DNA of 64,000 bases from contig NZ_AP022567.1 in assembly GCF_010727475.1 (NCBI RefSeq), positions 2,356,001 through 2,420,000 of the forward strand, read 5' to 3'. Every line of letters begins with the position of its first letter. The stretch's first letter is position 1. Shown here piece by piece: positions 25,302 to 34,341 of the stretch. A model generated the notes under the pieces. The model was not told the DNA's origin. It did not search any database and saw only the letters and a list, made by a program, of their open reading frames with translations. Source of the DNA: Mycolicibacterium mageritense. GTDB taxonomy: Bacteria > Actinomycetota > Actinomycetes > Mycobacteriales > Mycobacteriaceae. Both the position numbers and the translations under genes were made by a program.

Positions 25302-28300
25302 CAGGCTCCTCCACCAAACGGGTCGAACGGATCAGAGTCGTACCGCTGGGGCGGTGGACCCTGGGGCGCCGGCGGTAGCTGCTGCCCCCGTCGAGTATCA
25401 CCGGGCGGCCCAGGACGCTGTGGTGGCGGGGGCTGATGCGCACCGGGGTTGTAGGTGACGGGCGCGTGCTGGGTGACCTCGTGCGGGTCCGGCGGCTGTA
25501 CCCGGGCGCCGGGGTTGTAGGTCGGCATCGCATGCTGGGTCGCCTCGTGCGGATCGACCGCCGGGGCCGCGTGCGGTGCGGCAGGCGCACCGCCCCCGAA
25601 CGGATCGGCCGGTCCGGCCGGTACCGGCACCCCCGGACCGCCCATCGGTGCCTGCGGGCCACCGAACGGGTCGTACCCGGGCGCCGCACCGCCGCCGCCG
25701 CCGACGGTTCCGCCGAACGGCGACGCATCGTGCGCCTGGTCGTACGGCGAGGCCATACCGGCCTGCACGGACCGCAGCCGCAAGCCGTTGAGCAGTTCGG
25801 GAAGCCGACGCGCGACCTCTTCGAAGATCTTCTCCCTGGCCGCGGTGTCGGTGTTGCCGCTGACCAGTAGCAGCACCTCGGCCTGCGTCGCCGGGCCGCG
25901 CGGGTCATGCAACACCACGAACGTGTTGTGCACGGCCAGGGGCAGCACCGCGTGCAACCCGGTGTCGTCGCTGCCGGGCAGTTCAGACCCGACACTGACC
26001 AGGTTGCCCGCGTCGACCACGACCCGGCCCGCGCCGAACGGGCTGCGGCCCATCACCGCATTGAGCGTCACGCCGAGCACCGAAAGCCGGCGGGTGCCCT
26101 CGGTCAAACCGGTCACCGGCTGGATCAGATCCGAGTCGGCCATCGCGAACGGTTCGCCGTCGCGCAGGGTCATGTCCTGATTGACCTCGACGCGAATGCG
26201 CTCGGCGAGCAACGGGATGTTCGGGATCTTGGTGACCCACCGCTTGGACAGGTACAGCAGCCCCAGCGGGATGCCGGGCCCCAGCAGCAGTGCGGCGATC
26301 AGCACGATCACGAAATTGGTGGTGTTCAACGGCTTGATCAGCGACGCCGCGACAGGCACCTCGACCACCTGACCGTCGTCCGGGTTCTCGACCGACGCCA
26401 CGTGCAGCGGCACCGTGCCGTTGAGGCCGCCGTGGCCGTCGTGCTCGGTGCGCAGCGTGACCTGCAGCTGCGAGGTCTGGCCCTCGTCCACCTTCAGGCA
26501 GTTGTCCGCGGAGTTCGACGACGAGCTCACCGTGACGTTTCCGATGCCCTCGGGGCTGGCGGTCGACGTGACCGTCGCACCGTCTTCGATCCATGCGCAG
26601 CCGGGCCCGGTGATGGCAAGGTCCGCGGTCGCGCCCTTGGTCGCCTGCACGGTGCCGAAGTCGATGCGCTCGCCGGGCGTGGGCAGACCCTCCTTCGGCA
26701 GGATCTGGACCGGCAGATCCTGCGTCTGGGGCGACAGTTTGGTGCCAGGCGCGATCTGAACACCGGCGGGATCCATCGCGGGTGCCGTGGTGATCACGAG
26801 CGACATCTTGAGCGTGGCGTGCCCGGGATCGACCTTCGACAGATCGGCGGTGACCGGCTTGCCGATGTCCTCCTTGGCTGCGGCCTCCATGAGCGGGATG
26901 GGCTCTTTGCCGTCGGGCACCAATTGCACCGTCATCTCGGCGGTACCGGCCAGGCTGACGGGATCCACCGGCTTCTTCTTGCCGTCGACAAGACCGAATT
27001 TCAGATCTTCAAGCGTGGCACCGCTGTGCCATTCGAGGCCGTCGGAGCCTGACAGCGCCGGGAAGATGTCGGTGGTGATGTGGATGTTGACCTTCGACAC
27101 CGCGTCCGGGTGCTCGCCGTTGGGATCGACATACGTGATGGCCCACTGGCCGGCCCAGTCGCCGCCGCCCTTGTTGGTCAGCGCGATCGACTGCGCAGTG
27201 TCGGACTGCCATTCGTAGCTCACCGGCGTTCCGGCGATCTCGACGTCGACCTTGCCGTCCTTCTTCGGCAGTTCGACCTGGGCACCCGATGGTGACACGA
27301 GATAGGGCACCACACCCGGGAAGCCACCCGAGCCGAGAATCGTCACGGACTTGATCGAGCGGTCCAGCACGAAATTGTGTCGCGCTTCCTCGCACACCTG
27401 CACCTGGCACACCGGTCCCTGCGTGTTGATGCCCGGGTCCGGGTTGAGTGAATCGAACGCGAACAGCATGTCGTCGATGTTCGCCACCGGGTAGAAGTCG
27501 CCGGGTACGGGATCGGTGATGTTCCCGCACTTCATCCCGTTGAGTCCCGTGCCCGTGCTGATCGCGCTCATCACGTCGAAATCGGCGGGAGACTCCTTGG
27601 CGCCCAAGCCGATTCCCAGCATCACGATTTCCGACGACCGCACCTGATCGGCCAGCCCACCGGGCCGGCAGATCTGCTCGATGGAGCGCTGCCGGGCCTC
27701 TTCGACGCCGGCCTGGGTCTCGAGGTTGACGCCTTCGGCGTAGGGCTTGGCCACCTGCCTTGGCGTGAAGTCGATCTTGCCGTCGGAGAACCACGCGACG
27801 GCCTGGCAACGCTGCGGGCCGTTGGCGCCCGCACTGCGCGCACCCAGCGCCTGCCGCGCGCCGTCGAGCGCCATCCAGTAGTCCGTGTCCAGGCCGGTGT
27901 TCTTGTCCTTGAAGCTGTTGAGCTGCTCGGCGGCCGAGTCGGCAGTCGCGGCGGTCAGCGGCGCCCAGTCGTGCTCAGGTGAATAGGTGTCGGAGAACCC
28001 GGCCGACGCGACCTCGAGCTTGGCGTCCACCCGATCGGCGAAGTTGCCCAACGTGCGCAAAAGGTAGCGGGCTGCGTCGACGCGAGCGCCGCCCGGGTCG
28101 GATTCCTTGAGGCTGCCGGATTCGTCGAACAGCAGCAGCAGGTCGCCCGCCTTCTGCGCGGCCACGCACGCACCGAACCGATTGGCCCCTCCGGTGGACG
28201 ATTCAGCCGACGCGGTCGGCGCGGTCCAGCCCATCAACACGACCGCGGTGGCCAAGGCCACCGCAGTGATCAGTTTGCTCCTGGTGTCCGCAGAAAACAC

Positions 28301-28321
28301 CCGTGCGATCCCCCGAACCAT
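25301..28321 (-). CDS. Exported, membrane-anchored vWA receptor-like protein
   Basis: The 1006-residue product has a signal peptide (residues 1-39, ending ASA). An extracellular vWA domain follows with MIDAS D-E-S-G-S at 66-70 and three or more cysteine pairs. Beta-sandwich domains extend to about residue 655. One membrane helix lies at about 665-688 (NFVIVLIAALLLGPGIPLGL), then a cytosolic beta-rich domain (700-855) and a Pro/Gly/Gln-rich tail. The tail carries two copies of a motif of the form PHE(A/V)TQHA-x2-TYNPGA (about residues 925-965). The layout suggests that an outside ligand is signalled to inside partners. The gene precedes the tubulin-like gene with a one-base overlap. Confidence 0.83.
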   Translation of the reverse strand: MVRGIARVFSADTRSKLITAVALATAVVLMGWTAPTASAESSTGGANRFGACVAAQKAGDLLLLFDESGSLKESDPGGARVDAARYLLRTLGNFADRVDAKLEVASAGFSDTYSPEHDWAPLTAATADSAAEQLNSFKDKNTGLDTDYWMALDGARQALGARSAGANGPQRCQAVAWFSDGKIDFTPRQVAKPYAEGVNLETQAGVEEARQRSIEQICRPGGLADQVRSSEIVMLGIGLGAKESPADFDVMSAISTGTGLNGMKCGNITDPVPGDFYPVANIDDMLFAFDSLNPDPGINTQGPVCQVQVCEEARHNFVLDRSIKSVTILGSGGFPGVVPYLVSPSGAQVELPKKDGKVDVEIAGTPVSYEWQSDTAQSIALTNKGGGDWAGQWAITYVDPNGEHPDAVSKVNIHITTDIFPALSGSDGLEWHSGATLEDLKFGLVDGKKKPVDPVSLAGTAEMTVQLVPDGKEPIPLMEAAAKEDIGKPVTADLSKVDPGHATLKMSLVITTAPAMDPAGVQIAPGTKLSPQTQDLPVQILPKEGLPTPGERIDFGTVQATKGATADLAITGPGCAWIEDGATVTSTASPEGIGNVTVSSSSNSADNCLKVDEGQTSQLQVTLRTEHDGHGGLNGTVPLHVASVENPDDGQVVEVPVAASLIKPLNTTNFVIVLIAALLLGPGIPLGLLYLSKRWVTKIPNIPLLAERIRVEVNQDMTLRDGEPFAMADSDLIQPVTGLTEGTRRLSVLGVTLNAVMGRSPFGAGRVVVDAGNLVSVGSELPGSDDTGLHAVLPLAVHNTFVVLHDPRGPATQAEVLLLVSGNTDTAAREKIFEEVARRLPELLNGLRLRSVQAGMASPYDQAHDASPFGGTVGGGGGAAPGYDPFGGPQAPMGGPGVPVPAGPADPFGGGAPAAPHAAPAVDPHEATQHAMPTYNPGARVQPPDPHEVTQHAPVTYNPGAHQPPPPQRPGPPGDTRRGQQLPPAPQGPPPQRYDSDPFDPFGGGA

Positions 28322-28324
28322 CGC

Positions 28325-28885
28325 CTACCACCTACCCGCCCACAGGGCGATCTGCCAAGCACCGATCGCGATACCCACCAGGCACGCCGCCAGCACCACC
28401 CAATACAACGTCGAGGTCCATTCCGGCGCCGAGTAGATGGCCTCGGTGCGCCTGCGCGTGTCGACGCGCGTGTAGACCGCCAACGCCCCGATCGCGATCG
28501 GCCCGGCCAGCAGCCATCCGGCGATCGCCGTCGGCCACCAGGGCCCGAGCACCGCGCCGACGAGGGCGAGCGCCGCACCGAGCACGGCGAGGCCGAGCGC
28601 GACCGCGAACCAGATCAGTGGCGGGCCTGCGGTCTGCAACCCCGCGGCCGCGCCGGGGGACGCCACCGGCTGACCGAATGCGTCCTGCGCCGGGTAACCG
28701 CCCGGCGCCGACCCGAAAGCGTCCTGGGGCTGATACGGCTGCTGCCCTTGTGGGGGCTGGCCGGCCCACGGGTCGAACCCGGACGATGCCGGCGCACCCG
28801 GAACCGGTCCCGGCCCGCCTGGGCCCATGGGTGCGTCGGAGCGCTTCGGTGGACCGAAGTCGCTGAAGTCGAACGGGTTGCTCAT
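28325..28885 (-). CDS. Small membrane protein with Pro/Gln-rich head and three to four helices
   Basis: The 186-residue product starts at ATG 28885. Residues 1-80 are disordered (MSNPFDFSDFGPP, with repeated PQDAFG and PAQDAFGQP). Hydrophobic segments lie at about 87-107, 109-127 and 155-178. It resembles DUF4190-like or other mycobacterial proteins with a low-complexity head and membrane tail, but no family can be named. It lies 3 bases before the vWA gene start and belongs to the same operon. Confidence 0.72.
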   Translation of the reverse strand: MSNPFDFSDFGPPKRSDAPMGPGGPGPVPGAPASSGFDPWAGQPPQGQQPYQPQDAFGSAPGGYPAQDAFGQPVASPGAAAGLQTAGPPLIWFAVALGLAVLGAALALVGAVLGPWWPTAIAGWLLAGPIAIGALAVYTRVDTRRRTEAIYSAPEWTSTLYWVVLAACLVGIAIGAWQIALWAGRW

Positions 28886-29098
28886 GGAACCACCGATCCT
28901 CCCGTCTGCGCCCCGGCAGGCCATCGTGGTGCGGATTCAGGCACGCTGCCCACGACCTCGGGCCGGTCGACCGCGACCAGGCGAGACAAGGCCGCGTTGC
29001 ACTGCACGACTCTAGCGAAGACCACCGCAGCCCGGCCCCGTCCACGAACATTTGCCGGGACGCAGCCTCGCGGGTGCGTCGACGATGCCCGGTGCACG

Positions 29099-29851
29099 TC
29101 AGCCCCGGTACGGGGAAACGCAGACAAACGTCGTCTTCTCGGTGTTGAACAGGGTGTCCCCGGGACACGTTCCTTCCGTCGCGGTCACCCGGTCGACGTG
29201 ATAGATGCCGGGAATCTGCAGGCACATCGACATGGTGATCGAGATGCTCTTGGCGTTCGGGTCGGTCGGATCGGCGCCGTGCTCCTCGATCTGCACGCAG
29301 TCGCCGACCTTGAGCTGATCGACCGTGACCTGCTGCGGTCGCGGTGGTGGTGGCGGGGCCGTGCTCCGCGGCGTCGACCGCTTGGTCGTCGTCCTGGTCG
29401 TGGTGGTCTTCTTGGTGGTGGTCTTCGACGTCGTCGTGTCGTTCGACGGAGTCGAGTCCGAACTGTTGGACAGCACCAGCCAGACCACGAGAGCGACGAT
29501 CCCGACGAAGATCATCAGGTACGACAGCGTGAGCCCGATGAGCGCGCGTTCGCGGCCAGGCTGCCCGGTCCGCTTGACCTGCGACAGCCCCATATGCCCG
29601 AGCACGGCGCCCAGCGGGGGCAGGATGATGCCGAACGGGATGGACAGCGTCGCGAGGGTGTTGGTCTGACCGGTCGGTGGTCCCGGAGGTCCGGGCTGCG
29701 GTCCGAATCCCGGCGGATAGCCAGGAGGCCCACCGGGCGGTCCTGGCGGAAAGCCCGGCGGGCCGCCCTGCGGTGGAAAGCCGCCCTGACCACCGAATGG
29801 GTCATTGCCGAACGGACCTGTCGGGCCACCCCCGTACCCGCCGTATGTCAT
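29099..29851 (-). CDS. DUF4190 membrane protein with Thr-rich stalk and short extracellular domain
   Basis: The 250-residue product has a Gly/Pro-rich cytoplasmic head (1-60), two DUF4190 helices (about 64-85 and 102-125), a stalk of repeated Thr, Lys and Arg (about 130-165), and a small C-terminal domain (170-250). That domain has four cysteines (GDC, MSMC, GTC, FVC) that probably form two disulfides and resembles septum-formation-type or DUF4333-like small extracellular domains. It is the first gene of the minus-strand run that ends at 10320, but a 213-base gap to the next gene means it may have its own transcript. Confidence 0.78.
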   Translation of the reverse strand: MTYGGYGGGPTGPFGNDPFGGQGGFPPQGGPPGFPPGPPGGPPGYPPGFGPQPGPPGPPTGQTNTLATLSIPFGIILPPLGAVLGHMGLSQVKRTGQPGRERALIGLTLSYLMIFVGIVALVVWLVLSNSSDSTPSNDTTTSKTTTKKTTTTRTTTKRSTPRSTAPPPPPRPQQVTVDQLKVGDCVQIEEHGADPTDPNAKSISITMSMCLQIPGIYHVDRVTATEGTCPGDTLFNTEKTTFVCVSPYRG

Positions 29852-30359
29852 TTGCTTGCCCCGCCGTCGAATAAGCGTGTTACCCCGTCAGATTTCACCA
29901 GCATTGCCCGCGGAATTCCCGCCAATGGCAGTGCAGTGACTCGATCGTAATCGGCACATGTTTGCCATGCGCGCCGCCGCATGCTGAGATGCGCCACCGA
30001 TTTCCTCCAGTTATCCCAGGTGCAACGGGCCACGTCGAGCCTAACCCGCGCGGCGGACCGACTCTCGCACCAAATAGGTTCGCAGCACGTCAAACCAGCG
30101 AAGCCGCCGAAGAGGGTCAGGCCGACGCCGAGCGGCGCCGCCTGGAACTGCTAACCGCGGTGTCAGCGAAAGCTTGGCAGCTCCGGGACGTGGTGTTGTG
30201 GACGGGCGTCCCGAAACATCCGCGAGAGCGTGTGTTCGAGGGTCGGGTCGAGTCACCTCAGTCTGGTCGGCCGGCTTCGGTGGTCAGGAGAAGATCTCGG
30301 ATCGAGAATGGGCGTTACCGAACACTGTTGATTCATTGTGGGCCGCGGCTGGGGTGTGG
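29852..30359. other. 508-base intergenic region without a supported gene
   Basis: This divergent region must hold the promoters of the DUF4190 gene and of the alpha/beta hydrolase. Base composition drops from about 30250 onward into the hydrolase. No palindrome longer than 7 bases, insertion-sequence end or RNA gene could be recognised. Open frames present on both strands have no family resemblance. Confidence 0.5.
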
Positions 30360-31241
30360 ATGTCCGATAAGTCGGGTTTTCGTAGCGCGGAATCACGAGA
30401 TCGCTATCTGGCTGTCTATGACCGGGTGCGGTCACTGAGCCCTGTGCGAGACGCTGCCCACGACGTTGCGACTGAGTTCGGGATCGTACGGGTGTACCAG
30501 CATGGACCTGCCGGGGGGATTCCGCTGGTCTTGCTGCATTGCTTTTGGGCGACCTCGGCGATGTGGGCCGAGCACATACCGGCCCTGGTAGGTGAATTCA
30601 CTGTGTACACGGTCGATTTGCTCGGTCAACCTGGTGCGAGTTTGCAGACCAAATCGATGACGACGGCGGATCATTGTGCTCGCTGCATCAACGAGACACT
30701 CGACGGGTTGGGCGTGAATGGCGTGCACCTCGTCGGGCACTCGTATGGAGGCTGGACGGCTGCCCAGACTGCAGGGCGGATGCCCGAGCGGTTGGCGTCC
30801 GTGACGCTCATCGAACCGTGCAACACCGTGGCCCGATTGTCCGCGAATTTCTGGCGAACCGGGGTTCTGCTACTGCTTCCAGGGGCTGAACGTAAGGAAC
30901 GCACCATAGCGGAGCTACTCGGTCGTCCGGCGTCAGGCAGCCTTCTCGACAGCGTGATGCAGCTGGTGATGGCTGCCGGCTCAGCTTTCGTTTCTTTCGG
31001 CACGCCATTTCCACGTTTCATCCCCGATTCTCTGCTGCGATCGGTCGATGTGCCGGTACAGGTTCTATTGGCCGGAAACACCATTCATGACTCCGCGAAA
31101 GGAATCGAGCGGATGCGTCGCGTTGTGCCGTCCTGGAATCATCGTCTGTGGCCGCATTCGTCACAAATGTTGCCCTGTGAGGAAGTCGCTGAGGTCAGTG
31201 CCGGTATACGAAACTTCGCCCGACAGCACACCGCGAGATAG
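30360..31241 (+). CDS. Alpha/beta hydrolase (possible recent acquisition)
   Basis: The 293-residue product from ATG 30360 has the alpha/beta-hydrolase core: an HCFWATSAMW oxyanion-region segment near residue 60 and the nucleophile elbow GHSYGG at about residues 123-128. The catalytic His is probably in the HSSQ stretch near the C-terminus (LWPHSSQMLP). Lipase, esterase and haloperoxidase-like members share this pattern, so the substrate cannot be given. Upstream in-frame codons back to 30174 lack family sequence. The gene has visibly lower GC and more A/T-ending codons than its neighbours and stands alone, which suggests transfer. Confidence 0.8.
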   Translation: MSDKSGFRSAESRDRYLAVYDRVRSLSPVRDAAHDVATEFGIVRVYQHGPAGGIPLVLLHCFWATSAMWAEHIPALVGEFTVYTVDLLGQPGASLQTKSMTTADHCARCINETLDGLGVNGVHLVGHSYGGWTAAQTAGRMPERLASVTLIEPCNTVARLSANFWRTGVLLLLPGAERKERTIAELLGRPASGSLLDSVMQLVMAAGSAFVSFGTPFPRFIPDSLLRSVDVPVQVLLAGNTIHDSAKGIERMRRVVPSWNHRLWPHSSQMLPCEEVAEVSAGIRNFARQHTAR

Positions 31242-31331
31242 CGGGCCAGACTGTCAGCTTGCAGCTGTGTTTTCTGTTGAGCCACAGCCCTTACGGTCTG
31301 CGCGTGCGAGATCCGTTGACCCGCGTGGCAT

Positions 31332-32351
31332 TCAGAGCTGATCCAGCAGCGAGCGGGCGGTGTCGAGGATGGTGTCTTCGACCGGTCGTGGTGACCAGCC
31401 GAGCAGCGCTTTGGCTTTCGCGTTGCTGATTCGGGGCCGCTTGCCCAACTGTGTCAGCGACTCGCGGAAAGAAGGCTCGGTTTGAGCGAGCCGCCGTACC
31501 TCGTCTTCGGAGTATTCACTCACCGGAACCTTGCTGGCGGCATCTCCCAGTCCGGCTCGCAGGACGGAGGCAAGGCGCAGGAAGCTCTGCGGCGGGCCGT
31601 CGGCGACGACGAGTATGCGTTCGCCGGCGGCATTTTCAGAAGTCATGGCGCGGATATGTGCATCGGCGACATCGCGTACGTCGACGACGCCGAAGTATTG
31701 CGGCACGACCCGTTGCATTTGGCCGGTGAGCATCGCATGTATGAACTGGACCGACGTGGACAGGTGCGTACCGATGGTCGGACCGAAGATACCGACCGGA
31801 ATGACGGCCGTCAGCTCGGGCTTCGCCCCGTCGTCGGCGACGAAATCCCAGGCGGCTCGCTCAGCGATGGCTTTGGAACGTATGTAGGCGGTGTTGTCGT
31901 CGGCGGGATCGGTCCAGTCCTCTTCGGTCCAGTCGTCGGCGCCTTTGGATGAATATCCGACCGCAGCGAATGACGAGGTGAGCACCACGCGCGCGCATTC
32001 GGCGTCACGCGCCGCGCGCAGCACACGCAGGGTGCCGTCTCTGGCGGGGGTAATGATCTCGTCATCATTGCGCGGATTCTGCGCCGGGAACGGTGAGGCG
32101 ATGTGCAACACGTAGCGTGCGCCGCTGACCGCGTCGGCCCACCCGTCGTCGGCAGCCAGATCGGCGACGGCGAACTCGACCGTGCTGGGATCAAGACCTT
32201 GGGAGGCGACGTTGTGACGCACTTCGTCGGCGCGCGCTTCACTGCGCACCGCCGCGCGTACTCGGTAATCCTGCCTGAGCAACTGGTTCACAACGTGGCT
32301 GCCGACGTAGCCCGCCGCCCCGGTCACCAGCACTAACGACTTCTTTGCCAT
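31332..32351 (-). CDS. NAD(P)-dependent epimerase/dihydroflavonol-reductase-like SDR
   Basis: The 339-residue product has the extended-SDR Rossmann motif TGAAGYVGSH at about residues 10-19. Other seen features are an active-site Ser in the LTSSF stretch and the catalytic YxxxK as Y-I-R-S-K near residues 155-159. It is closest in style to dihydroflavonol-4-reductase/cinnamoyl-CoA-reductase-like proteins, which in bacteria reduce various aldehydes and ketones. ATG 32351 is chosen over GTG 32363 because GGGGA lies six bases before it. It stands downstream of the NmrA-like gene on the same strand, 71 bases away. Confidence 0.85.
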   Translation of the reverse strand: MAKKSLVLVTGAAGYVGSHVVNQLLRQDYRVRAAVRSEARADEVRHNVASQGLDPSTVEFAVADLAADDGWADAVSGARYVLHIASPFPAQNPRNDDEIITPARDGTLRVLRAARDAECARVVLTSSFAAVGYSSKGADDWTEEDWTDPADDNTAYIRSKAIAERAAWDFVADDGAKPELTAVIPVGIFGPTIGTHLSTSVQFIHAMLTGQMQRVVPQYFGVVDVRDVADAHIRAMTSENAAGERILVVADGPPQSFLRLASVLRAGLGDAASKVPVSEYSEDEVRRLAQTEPSFRESLTQLGKRPRISNAKAKALLGWSPRPVEDTILDTARSLLDQL

Positions 32352-32422
32352 GATGTTCCCCACTCCTACCGAAAACTGTTGTAACGCAGTATATTTCGCT
32401 TATAGTCTGGCGACGCAGTTGC

Positions 32423-33175
32423 TCATCGGCCAGCGAGATAGTCGGCCAACCGGGTGGAAGCGATGATCGCGTCGGGATCATCGTCGCCGGTGACCAGGCT
32501 GTACTGATTCACCGGCGTGCCGAAGTAGGTTGCTGCCGGGTCGACCACGACCGCGGCCTGATGGCCACGCTGGGTCGTCACTGCCTCAGCCAGCTCGGCG
32601 AAGGTCATCTTTTCCGGTCCACCGATATCGATCACAGCGTTGCTGGGCTCGCGCTGGGCCACCGCCGCGAGCTCGGCGGCGACGTCGGCCCCCGCGATGG
32701 GCTGGATACGCGCGTCTGGAGCGTGGATCTCGTCCCCGACCAGCATGGAGCCGACGATCATGTCGGCGAACTCGTGGAACTGCGTGGCCCGCACGATGGT
32801 GTAGGGCACCCCGGAATCGGTGATGGTGCGTTCCTGCACCACTTTGGCCCGCATGTATCCACTGTCGGACAATGCGTCGGCACCCACGATCGACAATGCC
32901 ACGTAATGGCTCACACCCGCGGCCTTGGCAGCCGCGGTGAGATTCGCCGATGACGCGGTGAAGAAGGCCATCGCCGGTCCGTCGTCGAACGACGGAGAGT
33001 TCGTCACGTCGACGAGAACCTGCGCTGCGGCCACCGCCTCCCGCAGTCCCGCGCCGGTCAGCACGTCAACGCCGGTTCGGCGCGCTGCACCGACGACGTC
33101 ATGCCCAGCCGCGATGAGCAGATCAACCACCTTCGACCCGATCTGACCGGTGGCCCCGACAACGGTGACTCTCAT
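32423..33175 (-). CDS. NmrA/SDR-type NAD(P)H-binding protein
   Basis: The 250-residue product has an N-terminal GATGQIGS dinucleotide-binding motif (residues 7-14). The atypical-SDR body has no clear YxxxK, as in NmrA-like proteins and quinone reductases of the QOR2 type. The ATG at 33175 overlaps the stop of the esterase gene by four bases (ATGA), so the pair is translationally coupled. The substrate is unknown; a sensor or reductase role in the same small-molecule pathway as the esterase is possible. Confidence 0.82.
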   Translation of the reverse strand: MRVTVVGATGQIGSKVVDLLIAAGHDVVGAARRTGVDVLTGAGLREAVAAAQVLVDVTNSPSFDDGPAMAFFTASSANLTAAAKAAGVSHYVALSIVGADALSDSGYMRAKVVQERTITDSGVPYTIVRATQFHEFADMIVGSMLVGDEIHAPDARIQPIAGADVAAELAAVAQREPSNAVIDIGGPEKMTFAELAEAVTTQRGHQAAVVVDPAATYFGTPVNQYSLVTGDDDPDAIIASTRLADYLAGR

Positions 33176-34119
33176 TTCTGGAACGCTTTCCGCAGAGTGT
33201 GAATTGCCAATTCGACCGCCGCAGTCGCCGCCGCGGTCTCGCGAACCGAGTTGAGCATCATGAAGTCGTGAATGATGCCGTTGAACCGGATGCTGGTCGC
33301 GCGCACACCGGCCGCGGTGAGCTTGCGGGCGTAGGCCTCGCCCTCGTCGCGCAGCACGTCGTTCTCGTCGACGATCACCAGCGCCGACGGTAGACCCCGC
33401 AAGTCGTCGATGGTGGCGCGCAGCGGTGAGGCGGTGATCTCCGAGCGCATCGCGACCTCGGGCAGATAACAGTCCCAGAACCACGCCATCGCCTTGGCGG
33501 TCAGAAACGGCCCCTCGGCGAACTCGCGATAGCTACCCGTGTCCTGACCGGCGTCGGTCACCGGGTAGTACAGCGATTGATGGACAAGTGTGACGTCGCC
33601 GCGCTGCTTGGCCATGATCGCGACCGCCGCAGCCATATCACCGCCGACCGAATCACCGGCCACAGCCAGCCTCGCCGCGTCCAACCCTTCGGTGGCGCCG
33701 TGCTGAGTGATCCACTGCGCGGTGGCATAAGCCTGTTCGATCGCAACGGGATACTGCGCCTCCGGTGAGCGGTCGTACTCCACGAACGCCACCGCTGCGT
33801 GCGCACCCACGGCCAACTCACGCACCAGCCGGTCATGGGTGGCAGCATTGCCCAGCACCCAGCCCCCGCCGTGGATGTAGAGGACCACCGGCAGCGTGCC
33901 CTGCGCCTCCGGTGGCGTTACGATCCGCACCCCTACATCACCGTGATCACAGGCCACCGTGACCCAGCGTTCCGCGACATCGAGCTTGTCGATCGGCGCG
34001 GCCTGTAGATCGTCGAGCACCTTGCGAGCACCGTCAGGGCCCAGTTCGTAAAGGGACGGGGCGTTCGCGGCCGCATCGGCGAACTCCCGGGCCGCCGGTT
34101 CGAGCACGTGATCAGTCAT
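33172..34119 (-). CDS. Hormone-sensitive-lipase-family esterase
   Basis: The 315-residue product starts at ATG 34119. It shows the HSL-family HGGGW oxyanion motif (about residues 82-86) and the nucleophile elbow GDSVGG (about residues 155-160). The acid is in DENDVLRDEGEAYA and the catalytic His in the IIHDF stretch near residue 285. Members hydrolyse short acyl esters or act as acetyl-hydrolases. It is the first gene of the minus-strand pair with the NmrA-like gene and is divergent from the LuxR regulator across 222 bases, so it is the likely regulated target. Confidence 0.87.
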   Translation of the reverse strand: MTDHVLEPAAREFADAAANAPSLYELGPDGARKVLDDLQAAPIDKLDVAERWVTVACDHGDVGVRIVTPPEAQGTLPVVLYIHGGGWVLGNAATHDRLVRELAVGAHAAVAFVEYDRSPEAQYPVAIEQAYATAQWITQHGATEGLDAARLAVAGDSVGGDMAAAVAIMAKQRGDVTLVHQSLYYPVTDAGQDTGSYREFAEGPFLTAKAMAWFWDCYLPEVAMRSEITASPLRATIDDLRGLPSALVIVDENDVLRDEGEAYARKLTAAGVRATSIRFNGIIHDFMMLNSVRETAAATAAVELAIHTLRKAFQK

Positions 34120-34341
34120 ACCGCCAGCCTGCCAACGTGGCACGGCGCCAGACACCACGGAAACCCCGTAGTTCTGCTGCCCAGGCAGCGTGCCGCACCT
34201 CACGTCGGCTGCCACCCGCGATGCCGTGCGAGGCGCCCTCGCCTGTGCCAACATCGACACAGTCGGAGACGTGGCCGGGGGTCGGCCGCAACCCACCAGG
34301 GTGGGCCCATCCCACCGCGACGAAGGGCAGCGAAGAACGGC

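Noticed and set aside
29390..29440. Simple repeat of GTGGT/CTT units
   Set aside because: This codes for the Thr/Lys stalk of the DUF4190 protein at 29099-29851.
34108..34341. Upstream in-frame extension of the LAL regulator
   Set aside because: It is Arg/His-rich shadow sequence that overlaps the esterase start. The ATPase domain begins soon after the ATG at 34342.
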